From NCBI RefSeq assembly GCF_014197205.1, contig NZ_JACIFD010000007.1, forward strand, positions 47,290 through 111,289: 64,000 bases of DNA. The letters are read 5' to 3'. The notes under the pieces were generated by a model that had not been told where the DNA came from, searched no databases, and was given only the letters and a program-made list of their open reading frames with translations. Of the stretch, positions 28,755 to 37,889 are shown piece after piece (position 1 is the stretch's first letter; the number at the start of each line of letters is the position of its first letter). Position numbers and translations under genes: made by a program. This stretch comes from Canibacter oris (GTDB taxonomy: Bacteria > Actinomycetota > Actinomycetes > Actinomycetales > Microbacteriaceae).

Positions 28755-29299
28755 TACGGCTCCTTCGTTTCGAAAATTTCCGCGACGGTGCCAACACGCA
28801 CCGCTCCCAAGCTGTCAGCGTCTAGTGTCTGCTGCAGAATAATCACCGCCGCAGCTTGATCAATCACTGCCCGGCTCTGCTTGGTTTTCTTACCTGCTGC
28901 GTGCAGCTGCTGCTGCGCAGTTTTGGTCGAGAGCCGCTCATCAATCAGGCGGACCGTGGCGGTGCTGCCGGCAGCCGCAAGCGCCGTTGCCAGCACCCGC
29001 GCAAAAAACTCCGCGTCAGCGGTGGAAGGGGTGTACTCCCCCTGCAGGTTTAGCGGCAGCCCGACAATCACCTCTGTTGCGCTGTGTTCAGCAACAAGCT
29101 CTAGCAGTCGCACAATATCGGCGGTAACAGGCTCGGCCGCAACCTCCTGCCACAGGGTCGCAAAGGCCGCTTTATGCGGCGCAGCACAAAGCTCGCGGGG
29201 TACAGTTTCGAGTGGAAAGGCCAGTGCGCCAAGCGCATCAGAGCGTGCTACTCCGATGCGGGCTTTACCGACATCGACGCCCAGCCTAATTCCAATCAT
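28754..29299 (-). CDS. ruvX: putative pre-16S rRNA nuclease / Holliday junction resolvase-like
   Basis: YqgF-family RNase H-fold protein implicated in 16S rRNA 5' maturation. 181 residues with GVDVGKARIGVARSD at the N-terminus, EVIVGLPLNLQGEYTPST and VRLIDERLSTKTAQQQL. In the conserved alaS-ruvX-mltG-aroE block. Confidence 0.92.
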   Translation of the reverse strand: MIGIRLGVDVGKARIGVARSDALGALAFPLETVPRELCAAPHKAAFATLWQEVAAEPVTADIVRLLELVAEHSATEVIVGLPLNLQGEYTPSTADAEFFARVLATALAAAGSTATVRLIDERLSTKTAQQQLHAAGKKTKQSRAVIDQAAAVIILQQTLDADSLGAVRVGTVAEIFETKEP

Positions 29300-29335
29300 C
29301 TTTACCCAGCTTTCTAAGGCTTTCGAGTCAGCAGC

Positions 29336-31987
29336 TTAACCCTGCAGGGCCTCTCGCACCTGCTCCAGTGCGGCACCGATAGCGGTCGGATCTTGGCCAC
29401 CGCCCTGGGCAATATCCGGCTTGCCGCCGCCGCCGCCGCCGAGAGCCCCGGCAGCTACCCGGACCAGCGCACCGGCGTTAGCGCCAGCATCACGAGCCGC
29501 CGCGGTAGTAGCAGCCACTACCATTGGTTTGCCGTCTTTTACACCGCACAGCACCGCAACACCCGGCGTGGCACCGAAGGCCTCCCGCAACTGCAGCGCC
29601 AAAGCGCGCAGCTCATCGGCGCCGGTATCCTGAAACTCCGCAGCCACCAGCTGCACCCGGCCAACAGTCTCCGCGGCCGCCACCAGCGCCGGAATGCGCT
29701 GTGCCAGCTGCGCTGACTCCAGCTGCGAAATTTTCTTCTCGGCGGCTTTCAGCGAGTGCACCAGGTCATTAATTTTCCCGGCGAGCTCTCCGCGTGGCAC
29801 TTTAAGGCCGCTGGTCAGCTCCTGCACTAGCGCGCGCTCCGCGGCGAACTGCTTAAACGCATCCATACCGACCAGCGCCTCGACACGGCGGTTCGCTGAG
29901 CCGATTGAAGACTCGTTGGTGAGGTTAATGATTCCCACCTGTGCCGAGTTATCAACGTGTGTGCCGCCGCACAGCTCGCGTGAAAAGTCTGCGCCAATCT
30001 CAACCACTCGCACGACATCGCCGTATTTTTCGCTAAAGAGCATGGTTGCGCCGAGCTCTTTAGCCCGATCCAACGACATCTCATCTACGCCAACCTGATA
30101 CGACTTGCGGATGGCGAGGTTTGAAATCTCTTCTATCTCTTGCTTTGCGCCCGCAGACAATGCCTCCGGGTGGGTGAAGTCAAAACGCATATAGCCGGCT
30201 TTGTTGTAAGAGCCCGCCTGTTGCGCCTGCGGCCCCAGCACCTCGCGCAGCGCGGCATGCACGATATGGGTTGCAGAGTGCGCCTGCTCGGCCGCAAAGC
30301 GATACTCGGCATCAACCACCGTGCGCGCCGCATCACCCTCGGCGATAGCACCCTGGCGCACTTTCACCTTGTGCACAATCAGACCCGGCACCGCCTTTTG
30401 CACGTCAAGCACATCGGCCACAAAATTCGCACCAACGAGCTGCCCCTGGTCAGCGTCCTGCCCGCCGGATTCTGCCCACAGCGTAGTTTCCGCCAGCACT
30501 ACCTCGGCGATTTCGCCCTCCTGTGCAGCAGCAGCCGGCTGCCCCGCAACCAGAATCCCGAGCACCTTACTCTCAGTCTCCAGCTGGTCATACCCAAGGA
30601 ACTTAGTTTCGCCAAGTGCCCGCAGCTGCTGGTAGACGCTGAGGTCAGCTGCTTGCCCCTTCTTAGCTTTAGCGTCAGCCTTAGCGCGATTACGCTGCTC
30701 TTCCAGCAACTCCTTAAACACCGCGCGATCGACTTTCAACCCTGCTTCTGCTGCAATTTCCTCGGTCAGCTCAATTGGAAAGCCGTGCGTATCGTGCAGC
30801 ATGAAGACAGCATCGCCCGCGAGTGGGGTGTGCTTTGTAGTTGCGGTGTGGATCGCCTCATCTAGGATTTGCATGCCGCTAGAGAGCGTGCGCAAGAAGG
30901 TCTGCTCCTCCGCGTTAGAGGTGCGTGAGATAAAATCAAACTTTTCTGCCACCTCTGGATAGGCATCCTGCATGGCGTCGCGGGAAGCTGCAAACAGCTC
31001 TGGGAACACTGGCTTTGTGACTCCGAGCAGCCGCATCGCCAGAATCACGCGCCGCAGCAAGCGCCGCAGGATGTAGCCACGGCCGTCTTTACCCGGCACC
31101 ACACCGTCGCTGATGAGCATCAGCCCGCTACGCACGTGGTCAGCGATGACGCGCAACCGCACATCGGTGGTTTCATCAGCGCCGTAAGTTACCTGAGCCA
31201 GGCGTGCGGCGGTGTCAAGCACCGGGCGCACCTGGTCGATTTCGTACATGTTGTTCACGCCCTGCTTAATGAAGGCGATGCGCTCCAGCCCGGCACCGGT
31301 GTCGATATTCTGCTGCGGCAGATCGCCCACAATGTCGAATTCCAGCTTCGAAACCACGTTTGCGATTTCGTACTGCATGAAAACCAGGTTCCAGATTTCG
31401 ACGTAGCGATCATCATCGGTTGCTGGGCCGCCGTCAACGCCGTACTCTGGGCCCCGATCGAAGAAGATTTCCGAGCATGGGCCGGCTGGGCCGGGCTGTC
31501 CGGTTGACCAATAGTTGGTGTCTTTATCGAGACGCTGAATTTTCTCCAGCGGTAACCCGCTTACTTCTTGCCAGATAGCGTAAGCTTCGTCGTCTTCTTT
31601 GTAAACAGTAACCCATAAATCTTCCGGGCTAAAGCCGAGCCCACCGGCAGCTTCAGAGGTGGTCAAAAACTGCCACGCCAGCTCAATAGCTCCGCGCTTA
31701 AAGTAGTCGCCGAAAGAAAAGTTGCCACACATCTGAAAGAAGGTGCCGTGCCGCGGAGTTTTACCAACCTCTTCAATGTCGAGGGTGCGAATACACTTCT
31801 GCACGCTTGTCGCACGCTTAAACGGGGCCGGAACAACACCAGAGAAATAAGGGATGAAAGGCACCATTCCGGCGATTGTAAACATCACGCCGGGATCGTT
31901 GTTGACCAGCGGCGCAGACGGAACAACCGTGTGTCCGTTTTTTTCAAAAAAATCTAACCACCGCTTTTTAATTTCTGCTGTTTGCAT
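29336..31987 (-). CDS. alaS: alanyl-tRNA synthetase
   Basis: 883-residue class II synthetase. N-terminal catalytic core (KKRWLDFFEKNGHTVVPSAP; RHGTFFQMCGNFSFGDYFK), editing-domain zinc motifs HSATHIVHAAL and ELCGGTHVDN, and a glycine-rich C-terminal domain ending GALGGGGGGKPDIAQGGG. Full length. First large gene of the alaS-to-aroB block. Confidence 0.97.
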   Translation of the reverse strand: MQTAEIKKRWLDFFEKNGHTVVPSAPLVNNDPGVMFTIAGMVPFIPYFSGVVPAPFKRATSVQKCIRTLDIEEVGKTPRHGTFFQMCGNFSFGDYFKRGAIELAWQFLTTSEAAGGLGFSPEDLWVTVYKEDDEAYAIWQEVSGLPLEKIQRLDKDTNYWSTGQPGPAGPCSEIFFDRGPEYGVDGGPATDDDRYVEIWNLVFMQYEIANVVSKLEFDIVGDLPQQNIDTGAGLERIAFIKQGVNNMYEIDQVRPVLDTAARLAQVTYGADETTDVRLRVIADHVRSGLMLISDGVVPGKDGRGYILRRLLRRVILAMRLLGVTKPVFPELFAASRDAMQDAYPEVAEKFDFISRTSNAEEQTFLRTLSSGMQILDEAIHTATTKHTPLAGDAVFMLHDTHGFPIELTEEIAAEAGLKVDRAVFKELLEEQRNRAKADAKAKKGQAADLSVYQQLRALGETKFLGYDQLETESKVLGILVAGQPAAAAQEGEIAEVVLAETTLWAESGGQDADQGQLVGANFVADVLDVQKAVPGLIVHKVKVRQGAIAEGDAARTVVDAEYRFAAEQAHSATHIVHAALREVLGPQAQQAGSYNKAGYMRFDFTHPEALSAGAKQEIEEISNLAIRKSYQVGVDEMSLDRAKELGATMLFSEKYGDVVRVVEIGADFSRELCGGTHVDNSAQVGIINLTNESSIGSANRRVEALVGMDAFKQFAAERALVQELTSGLKVPRGELAGKINDLVHSLKAAEKKISQLESAQLAQRIPALVAAAETVGRVQLVAAEFQDTGADELRALALQLREAFGATPGVAVLCGVKDGKPMVVAATTAAARDAGANAGALVRVAAGALGGGGGGKPDIAQGGGQDPTAIGAALEQVREALQG

Positions 31988-31995
31988 CTGCTGTT

Positions 31996-32157
31996 CTATT
32001 CTGCCTCGTTGTAGCCTGCAATTACGGCGTCGCGAATCTCTTCGGCGCCCTGATTTAACTGCTCGAAAAATTTGCGACCGGCTGGGGTGGCGTTAACAAA
32101 ATGTGCCAGCACAAAACCGAGCGCAACACCGCTTAACAGAATCGCAATTTTTTTCAT
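31996..32157 (-). CDS. 53-residue conserved small membrane-anchored protein upstream of alaS
   Basis: Reads MKKIAILLSGVALGFVLAHF followed by VNATPAGRKFFEQLNQGAEE and ends AVIAGYNEAE: one N-terminal membrane span and a short amphipathic tail. GAAAGGACTGCG gives a ribosome site, and the gene ends 8 bases before the alaS start, so it is the lead gene of this operon. I recall similarly sized proteins (TPEGKQFF-type motif) before alaS in Microbacteriaceae; function unknown. Confidence 0.8.
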   Translation of the reverse strand: MKKIAILLSGVALGFVLAHFVNATPAGRKFFEQLNQGAEEIRDAVIAGYNEAE

Positions 32158-32261
32158 CGCAGTCCTTTCTCAAAATACTTATACAAGAGTACCCTGTTTA
32201 GCTGACAACAGCAGAATTTTCAGTTATATAAGCACGCGCCAACAGAGTTTCAAAACGACTC

Positions 32262-32270
32262 TGGTAATAT
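32262..32270 (+). promoter_or_regulatory. extended -10 promoter of leaderless thrC
   Basis: TGGTAATAT contains TGn plus TAATAT (32265-32270), ending 7 bases before ATG 32278. Transcription would start at or next to the ATG, with no room for a ribosome site. Confidence 0.6.
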
Positions 32271-32277
32271 GCCAGCT

Positions 32278-33699
32278 ATGCAGTATATTTCAACCCGCGG
32301 CGGCATGGATCCAGCATCTTTCTCGGAAATCCTCATCACTGGTTTAGCGCCAGATGGTGGCCTCACCGTGCCGGTTGAAATGCCTCGTCTGAGTCACAGC
32401 ACCATAGAAAGCTGGCGTGAGCTCAGCTATCCTGAACTTGCAGCCCGGGTTATCGCACTGTATTGGCCCGAAATTCCGGAGGCGGATCTGCTGCAGCTGA
32501 CTCGCAAAGCCTACGGCGAGCAATTCGACGATGCGCGAGTAGTGCCGGTCACTGAACTGTGGCCAGGCTTCGGGCTGGTCGGACTCTCCGAAGGGCCAAC
32601 GCTCGCCTTTAAAGATATGGCAATGCAGTTTCTCGGTGAGGCTATTCCCTATGTGCTCGCACAGACTGGCGGCAAGCTAAACATCATTGGTGCCACCAGT
32701 GGCGACACCGGTTCCGCCGCAGAGTATGCTTTCCGCGGCAAAGACCGCACCAGCGTTATCATGCTTTCCCCGCGCGGCAGGATGAGTGATTTTCAGCGCG
32801 CACAGATGTATTCGTTAACCGACGCTAACGTGCACAACGTGGTTATTGACGGGGTTTTCGACGATTGCCAAAACCTCATGAAAGAGCTTAACGCTGATTT
32901 GCCATTTAAGGCGCAGCACTCCCTGGGTGCGGTGAACTCTGTGAATTTGGGGCGCGTAGCCGCGCAGAGTGTTTACTATTTCTGGGCATGGTTGCGAATC
33001 ACTGATGCGCTCCCCGATACCGAGCGGCAACAACAGCACGTCAGCTTCACAGTGCCAAGCGGTAACTTCGGCAACGTTTTGAGTGGCTACTATGCTAAGA
33101 GGCTTGGGGTGCCAATCGCGAAACTGGTCATCGCCACGAATGAAAACAACGTGTTGCACGAGCTGGTAACCACTGGCTACTACCGCCCACGGTCAGCTGC
33201 TGACACTTTCATCACTTCCAGCCCTTCAATGGACATCTCGAAAGCATCTAATTTGGAGCGCCTGATTTATGAAATGTTGGGCAGTGACCCCGAAGCTCTG
33301 AAAGCCGCTTTCCAAGAGTTGGATGACACCGGACAGATTGATCTTACTGCGCAGCTTGCGCAGCTGTCCACCCAGTTCAAAATTTTCTCCGCAACCTCCA
33401 CCCACGCTGATCGCGTGGCAACCATCAAAGAGGTGTATGACCGTACAGGTGTGGTGATTGATCCGCACACTGCAGACGGTGTCAAATGCGCACTGCCGCA
33501 CCTCACCGCGGACACCCCCATGTATGTCATGGAAACGGCAAAACCGCAGAAGTTCTCAGAAACCGTAACCGAAGCACTCGGATTCGCGGCCCCTCTCAGT
33601 CAGCAGATGCAGCACATGCTACAGCTTCCGCAGTACACCACCGAGCTGCCTGTTGACAGTGAAAAGCTGCGAGAGTTTGTTGCTGCCAACGCGCTTTAA
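32278..33699 (+). CDS. thrC: threonine synthase
   Basis: PLP-dependent conversion of phosphohomoserine to threonine. The 473-residue enzyme is of the long Escherichia coli/yeast type: MQYISTRGG start, GPTLAFKDMAMQFLGE with the PLP lysine, and GATSGDTGSAAEYAF. ATG 32278 is chosen because the family begins M-x-Y-I-S-T-R-G and an extended -10 lies immediately upstream; ATG 32269 overlaps that -10. It stands alone on +, divergent from alaS. Confidence 0.94.
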   Translation: MQYISTRGGMDPASFSEILITGLAPDGGLTVPVEMPRLSHSTIESWRELSYPELAARVIALYWPEIPEADLLQLTRKAYGEQFDDARVVPVTELWPGFGLVGLSEGPTLAFKDMAMQFLGEAIPYVLAQTGGKLNIIGATSGDTGSAAEYAFRGKDRTSVIMLSPRGRMSDFQRAQMYSLTDANVHNVVIDGVFDDCQNLMKELNADLPFKAQHSLGAVNSVNLGRVAAQSVYYFWAWLRITDALPDTERQQQHVSFTVPSGNFGNVLSGYYAKRLGVPIAKLVIATNENNVLHELVTTGYYRPRSAADTFITSSPSMDISKASNLERLIYEMLGSDPEALKAAFQELDDTGQIDLTAQLAQLSTQFKIFSATSTHADRVATIKEVYDRTGVVIDPHTADGVKCALPHLTADTPMYVMETAKPQKFSETVTEALGFAAPLSQQMQHMLQLPQYTTELPVDSEKLREFVAANAL

Positions 33700-33709
33700 A
33701 GCCGTGCGC

Positions 33710-35263
33710 TTAGCGCTGTTGCGGCTGCGAATACGGCGCTAGCTTCGCGCGCATTTCGGCGTTCACGTAGGCGGTGATTTTCGTGCCGTCAGCCACATAT
33801 TCGACGCTTAAAACCCGCTGCTTCTCATGCAACTGATTCACCAGGTGCCCACTGTCAAAAGGGATTACCGCGGTTATGAGCTCCTGGGGTTGCGGTAGCG
33901 TCGCGTCGATCAGTGCTTGCAGCTCGGTGATACCCTCGCCGGTGTAGGCGGACACGAAAACCGCACCCGGCGCTACCCCTGTCAGCACCAATCTGGTTTC
34001 TTCAGAGATGAGGTCGCACTTGTTAAACACCACCAGCTCCGGAATGTGCGAGGCATCCACTTCCGCAATAACCTGCCGGACCACATCAAGCTGAGAAGCA
34101 GGATCAGGGTGCGAGGCATCCACCACGTGCAAAATCACATCTGCTCCGGCAACCTCTTCAAAGGTGGAGCGGAACGCTTCCACGAGCTGGTGCGGGAGGT
34201 TGCGCACAAATCCCACGGTGTCTACATAGGTAAAGTGCCTGCCGTCGCTGCTTTGTGCCTGCCGCACCGTGGTGTCGAGGGTCGCAAAGAGTTGGTTTTG
34301 CACGAGCGCGCCTGCCTGCGTGAGACGGTTGAGCAGGCTTGATTTACCGGCGTTGGTGTAGCCGGCAATCGCCACCGCAGGAATCTGAGAGCGCTTACGG
34401 TTAGCGCGTTTTGCCTCGCGCGCCGGTGCCATTTGTGCGATTTCTTTGCGCAGTTTCGCCATCCGCGTGTTAATGCGGCGGCGATCGAGTTCGATTTTGG
34501 TTTCACCCGGGCCACGCGAACCCATACCCGCACCACCGGCACCAACCTGGCCACCGGCCTGCCGTGACATCGACTCACCCCAACCACGCAACCGCGGCAG
34601 CAGGTATTCGATCTGCGCGAGCTCCACCTGAGCTTTACCCTCGCGGCTTTTCGCGTGCTGCGAGAAAATATCGAGAATCACTGCGGTGCGGTCGATAACT
34701 TTAACCTTCACCACGTCTTCCAGTGCGCGACGCTGGCTCGGCGCCAATTCTGAATCGGCGATCACCGTGTCGGCACGCAACTGCGCCACCAACTCTGCCA
34801 GCTCTTTTGCTTTACCACTGCCCAGATAGGTCGCAGGATCAGGGTGAGCGCGGCGTTGCAGCAGCCCCTCTAGCACGTTTGCGCCCGCAGTCTCGGCTAA
34901 CGCCGCCAGCTCCCGCAGTGAATTTTCGGCGTCGGCGAGGCTGCCCTGTGAGTAAACCCCGATGAGCACCACGTTTTCAAGCTGAACATCACGGTACTCA
35001 ACCTCGGTGATGTCTTCCAGCTGCGTCGATAGCCCCGCAACGCGCCGCATTCCGGCGCGCTCTTCTCGCTCCAGCTCGATGCTGATGTCCTGCGCGTGCA
35101 GTTTATCGTACGCAGCATCACCGAGAGCCTGTGCCTGGCCGTCCCGAATAATATGGGCTCCGGGTTTGGCGCTTGCGAGAATCCGGTGCAGCATTTTTTC
35201 AGCTGCGTCATCTGTCGGCTGCGCTGCGGCGACAGTTTCTAAATCTTCTTTATGTTCAGTCAT
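33710..35263 (-). CDS. hflX: ribosome-associated GTPase HflX
   Basis: 517-residue Obg/HflX GTPase that splits or rescues stalled ribosomes in characterised species. N-terminal domain with QRRAHPDPATYLGSGKAKEL, glycine-rich linker GGQVGAGGAGMGSRGPGETK, G1 AGYTNAGKSSLLNRL, G3 DTVGF and G4 NKCD. A TAGAAT element ends about 4 to 9 bases before ATG 35263 in the divergent intergenic region, suggesting a very short leader. It belongs to the conserved miaB-miaA-dapF-hflX neighbourhood. Confidence 0.95.
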   Translation of the reverse strand: MTEHKEDLETVAAAQPTDDAAEKMLHRILASAKPGAHIIRDGQAQALGDAAYDKLHAQDISIELEREERAGMRRVAGLSTQLEDITEVEYRDVQLENVVLIGVYSQGSLADAENSLRELAALAETAGANVLEGLLQRRAHPDPATYLGSGKAKELAELVAQLRADTVIADSELAPSQRRALEDVVKVKVIDRTAVILDIFSQHAKSREGKAQVELAQIEYLLPRLRGWGESMSRQAGGQVGAGGAGMGSRGPGETKIELDRRRINTRMAKLRKEIAQMAPAREAKRANRKRSQIPAVAIAGYTNAGKSSLLNRLTQAGALVQNQLFATLDTTVRQAQSSDGRHFTYVDTVGFVRNLPHQLVEAFRSTFEEVAGADVILHVVDASHPDPASQLDVVRQVIAEVDASHIPELVVFNKCDLISEETRLVLTGVAPGAVFVSAYTGEGITELQALIDATLPQPQELITAVIPFDSGHLVNQLHEKQRVLSVEYVADGTKITAYVNAEMRAKLAPYSQPQQR

Positions 35264-35314
35264 CTACCGCTTATTCTAACCGCAAAGACTGAATTTTTCT
35301 GCCATACTCAATAT

Positions 35315-35917
35315 GTGCCTGAACATTATTTCTCCGCGTCCCCGCAAACTGCCGCCAAGCTCCGCGAAATTAAGGTGCAGCTGGGCGGACAGGAGCGCAC
35401 GGTTACAACCGGTGCTGGGGTTTTCAGCGGTGATGATGTGGATCGCGGCACCCGGGTGCTTTTAAACACCACGGCGCCGGTTCCAAGCGGCAATGTTCTA
35501 GATCTGGGCTGCGGTTGGGGGGCTATCAGTCTGGACAGCGCTTTGCAGGCTCCGGATGCTACTGTGTGGGCGCTCGATGTAAACACTCGCGCGTTGGAAC
35601 TTACCGCGAGTAATGCCGTCGCTCTCGGGCTGCGCAATGTGCGGACGGTGACAGCTGCGGAAATTCCGGCTGAGCTGTGCTTTGAACAGATTCGCTCTAA
35701 TCCCCCGATTCGCGTTGGTAAAGCAGTGCTGCACGATTTGATGCACACCTGGCTGCCGCGGCTTGTGCGCGGCGGCAGCTGCGAAATGGTTGTGGCGAAG
35801 AATCTCGGGGCAGTGTCTTTTGAGAAGTGGCTAGTCGAGAATTTTGAGGCGACTCATGAGGTGACGCGCATTGCTCGCGATAAGGGTTTCCACGTAATCG
35901 CGGTCACGAAACGCTAA
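35315..35917 (+). CDS. RsmC-like class I methyltransferase
   Basis: About 200-residue SAM-dependent methyltransferase with GNVLDLGCGWGAIS (motif I) and the catalytic NPPIR of 16S rRNA m2G methyltransferases. Typical length for the single-domain actinobacterial RsmC-like proteins. The start is GTG 35315 (VPEHYFSASP); a TGCCATACT extended -10 ends 6 bases upstream, so it appears leaderless. It is divergent from hflX. RNA target is inferred, not shown. Confidence 0.85.
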   Translation: MPEHYFSASPQTAAKLREIKVQLGGQERTVTTGAGVFSGDDVDRGTRVLLNTTAPVPSGNVLDLGCGWGAISLDSALQAPDATVWALDVNTRALELTASNAVALGLRNVRTVTAAEIPAELCFEQIRSNPPIRVGKAVLHDLMHTWLPRLVRGGSCEMVVAKNLGAVSFEKWLVENFEATHEVTRIARDKGFHVIAVTKR

Positions 35918-36012
35918 TCGTGGCTGCGGGAGCGAGCCGCGACTGCAGCGCAACTGGGGCTACGGCGTACTGTGGCTGTAAACGCTACCGAGACTATAAA
36001 CGCTGTTGCCGA

Positions 36013-36858
36013 TTAAAGACTAACTGTACCGTGATACACGGTCTCAACCGGCCCGGATGCAGAGACGTGCTCCCCCTCTTCGGTCGGGAACATCCGCACC
36101 CCTAACACTCCGCCGGGCATCACTATTTTCCAGTGGTGTGGCAGGCCCGGCACTGCGGCACGTGTGGCAAGTGCGGCGGCTACCGCCGCTTCCGCATCTG
36201 CCGGCAGTTCTGCGCCTTCTCTGAAATACCGTGCACAGAGGGTTGCGACACCGTCTTTAACCTGCGCTGCTGCGAAATCGCACAGCAAGATGCGTGCGGG
36301 GCGATCCACCGCTTGAAGCAAAGCTGTCACCGCCGCAGTGTCTGCGCTACCGGAGTGTGTTACTGCGAGCCCACCGTAGACTGTGTATTCGTTGTCGATA
36401 GTAAGCTGCTTGATGGCGCGAGATGGATCGGTGCCGGCGGAGCGCCATTTGCCGAGATCGACGCTGTATCCGGCGAAGCCTGCAAGCACATCTTTGACGC
36501 CGTTGGTGGTGGCGATGGCAAAGGTTTCGCGGCGGTCTGCGAGCACCAGCAGCTGTGTGCTCAAAAGGAAGTGTACGTATGCTTGAATCGCGCTGGCAGA
36601 AACCACACTCGGCGCACCGTCGCTGTCGTAACAGTCAAGAAACCACTCTGCTTCGGGGTATTCCCGCAGGAGTCTTTGCCCGCGCGGATGGTGGGCTGTT
36701 TTCACGGCTCGAATCAGGTGGGTTGCGCCGACTCCCGTTGTGCGATTGCAGAGTTTAGCGATATCCGCTGCATCCAAAGGCATTTCGCTGTGTGGATCAG
36801 CGTAAACGATGAAGTCTTGCCCGCTGGCGTGAAGTTTGGTGAAGTTTAGCTCGGCCAT
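36013..36858 (-). CDS. DapF-like protein lacking both catalytic cysteines
   Basis: 281-residue homologue of diaminopimelate epimerase, recognisable from LHASGQDFIVYADP, CNRTTGVGATHLIRAV, WFLDCYDSDGAP, GFAGYSVDLGKW and MPGGVLGVRMFP. Normal DapF needs two Cys: one in CGNGxR and one in SCGTG. Aligned to the family from the DG at 80-81, CGNGVR reads SASAIQ (Ser87-Gln92) and the second motif region reads EGAELPADAEAAVAA with no Cys. The substrate asparagines (QNDF, GNPH) are also replaced (GQDF, HSGS). The frame is intact with no stop or shift. It keeps the syntenic dapF place, overlapping miaA by 13 bases, so it is the ortholog turned pseudoenzyme, or a young decaying gene. Confidence 0.85.
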   Translation of the reverse strand: MAELNFTKLHASGQDFIVYADPHSEMPLDAADIAKLCNRTTGVGATHLIRAVKTAHHPRGQRLLREYPEAEWFLDCYDSDGAPSVVSASAIQAYVHFLLSTQLLVLADRRETFAIATTNGVKDVLAGFAGYSVDLGKWRSAGTDPSRAIKQLTIDNEYTVYGGLAVTHSGSADTAAVTALLQAVDRPARILLCDFAAAQVKDGVATLCARYFREGAELPADAEAAVAAALATRAAVPGLPHHWKIVMPGGVLGVRMFPTEEGEHVSASGPVETVYHGTVSL

Positions 36859-37889
36859 GTGACCTCGCTGCTTTGGGCGGTGTTCACGGTTGTCTCGTGG
36901 TTTTGAGAAGTGTCTGCGGTTACCCCGCTGATTACGCTGCTGCCCGCGCTTAATTCCTGGTTTGCCGCTGTCACAGCGCTGTGGGCTGCAATTAGCTCAG
37001 CAACTGTTGCGGGTGTTTGACTCTGCGCGGTGGTGATCCAGTTTAACTGCGGCAGTCGCTTAAACCAGCTGACTTGGCGTCTCGCATAGCGCCTGGTGAG
37101 TTGCTGGGTTGTAGCGATTGCGGTGGCTTCACTGCATTCGCCGTCGAGTTGCTGCAGTGCTTGGGCGTATCCGATGGCTTGACTTGCGGTTTTGCCCTGC
37201 CGTAAGCCTCGCGGAATTAACGCGGTGACTTCTTCGAGCATTCCTGATTCCCACATTTCTTCGACCCGCCTATCAAGCCTTGCGGTGAGGGTTGCTCGTT
37301 CTTCAGCGACTCCGACTACGAGGGTTGGTCGCAGCAGTTGGGGTGTTTCGGGCAGGTGTGCGGCGAGTGGTTTACCGCTAATAAGAAACACTTCGAGGGC
37401 GCGAATCACCCGTCGAGGGTTGTTAAGGTCGATGGCTTTCGCGGTGGTAGGGTCGAGCGCGGTGAGGCGGTCCACCAGTGCAGTAATACCGTGCTCGCTG
37501 TGGCTTGCTTCTAGCTCTGCACGCAGCTGCGGGTCATGCGGCGCGAAGTGCATTTCATAGAGCACCGAATTTACGTATAACCCGCTGCCCCCGACAAGAA
37601 TCGGCACGGTCTCGGTGTTTGCCATGTGCTGCAGCAGCGCGGTGACCTGTTGTTGGTAAGCGCTGACACTGGCTTCTTCGTAGGGCTCTAGCACGTCGAG
37701 CATATGGTGCGGCACTCGGGCGCGTTCGGCGGGGCTGACTTTGGCGGTGCCGATATCCATACCGCGGTACAGTTGCATCGCATCAGCGTTGATGATTGCG
37801 GCTTGTCTGCCGGCAGCCGCGAGCTGTTCTGCCAGTCGCAGGGAGAGTGCGCTTTTGCCAGTGCCAGTTGCTCCTACTATCGCGAACAT
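36846..37889 (-). CDS. miaA: tRNA dimethylallyltransferase
   Basis: Adds the isopentenyl group to A37 of UNN-decoding tRNAs. 347 residues: P-loop IVGATGTGKSALSLRL, DAMQLYRGMDIGTAKVSPAE, and RRQVSWFKRLPQLNWI. The last 45 residues or so are a Ser/Thr/Asn-rich tail that is longer than usual and looks disordered. Start overlaps the miaB stop (TAATG); end overlaps the DapF-like gene. Confidence 0.95.
   Translation of the reverse strand: MFAIVGATGTGKSALSLRLAEQLAAAGRQAAIINADAMQLYRGMDIGTAKVSPAERARVPHHMLDVLEPYEEASVSAYQQQVTALLQHMANTETVPILVGGSGLYVNSVLYEMHFAPHDPQLRAELEASHSEHGITALVDRLTALDPTTAKAIDLNNPRRVIRALEVFLISGKPLAAHLPETPQLLRPTLVVGVAEERATLTARLDRRVEEMWESGMLEEVTALIPRGLRQGKTASQAIGYAQALQQLDGECSEATAIATTQQLTRRYARRQVSWFKRLPQLNWITTAQSQTPATVAELIAAHSAVTAANQELSAGSSVISGVTADTSQNHETTVNTAQSSEVTWPS

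Noticed and set aside
30140..30865. 241-residue + strand frame inside alaS
   Set aside because: Wholly antisense to the conserved alaS editing and linker regions.
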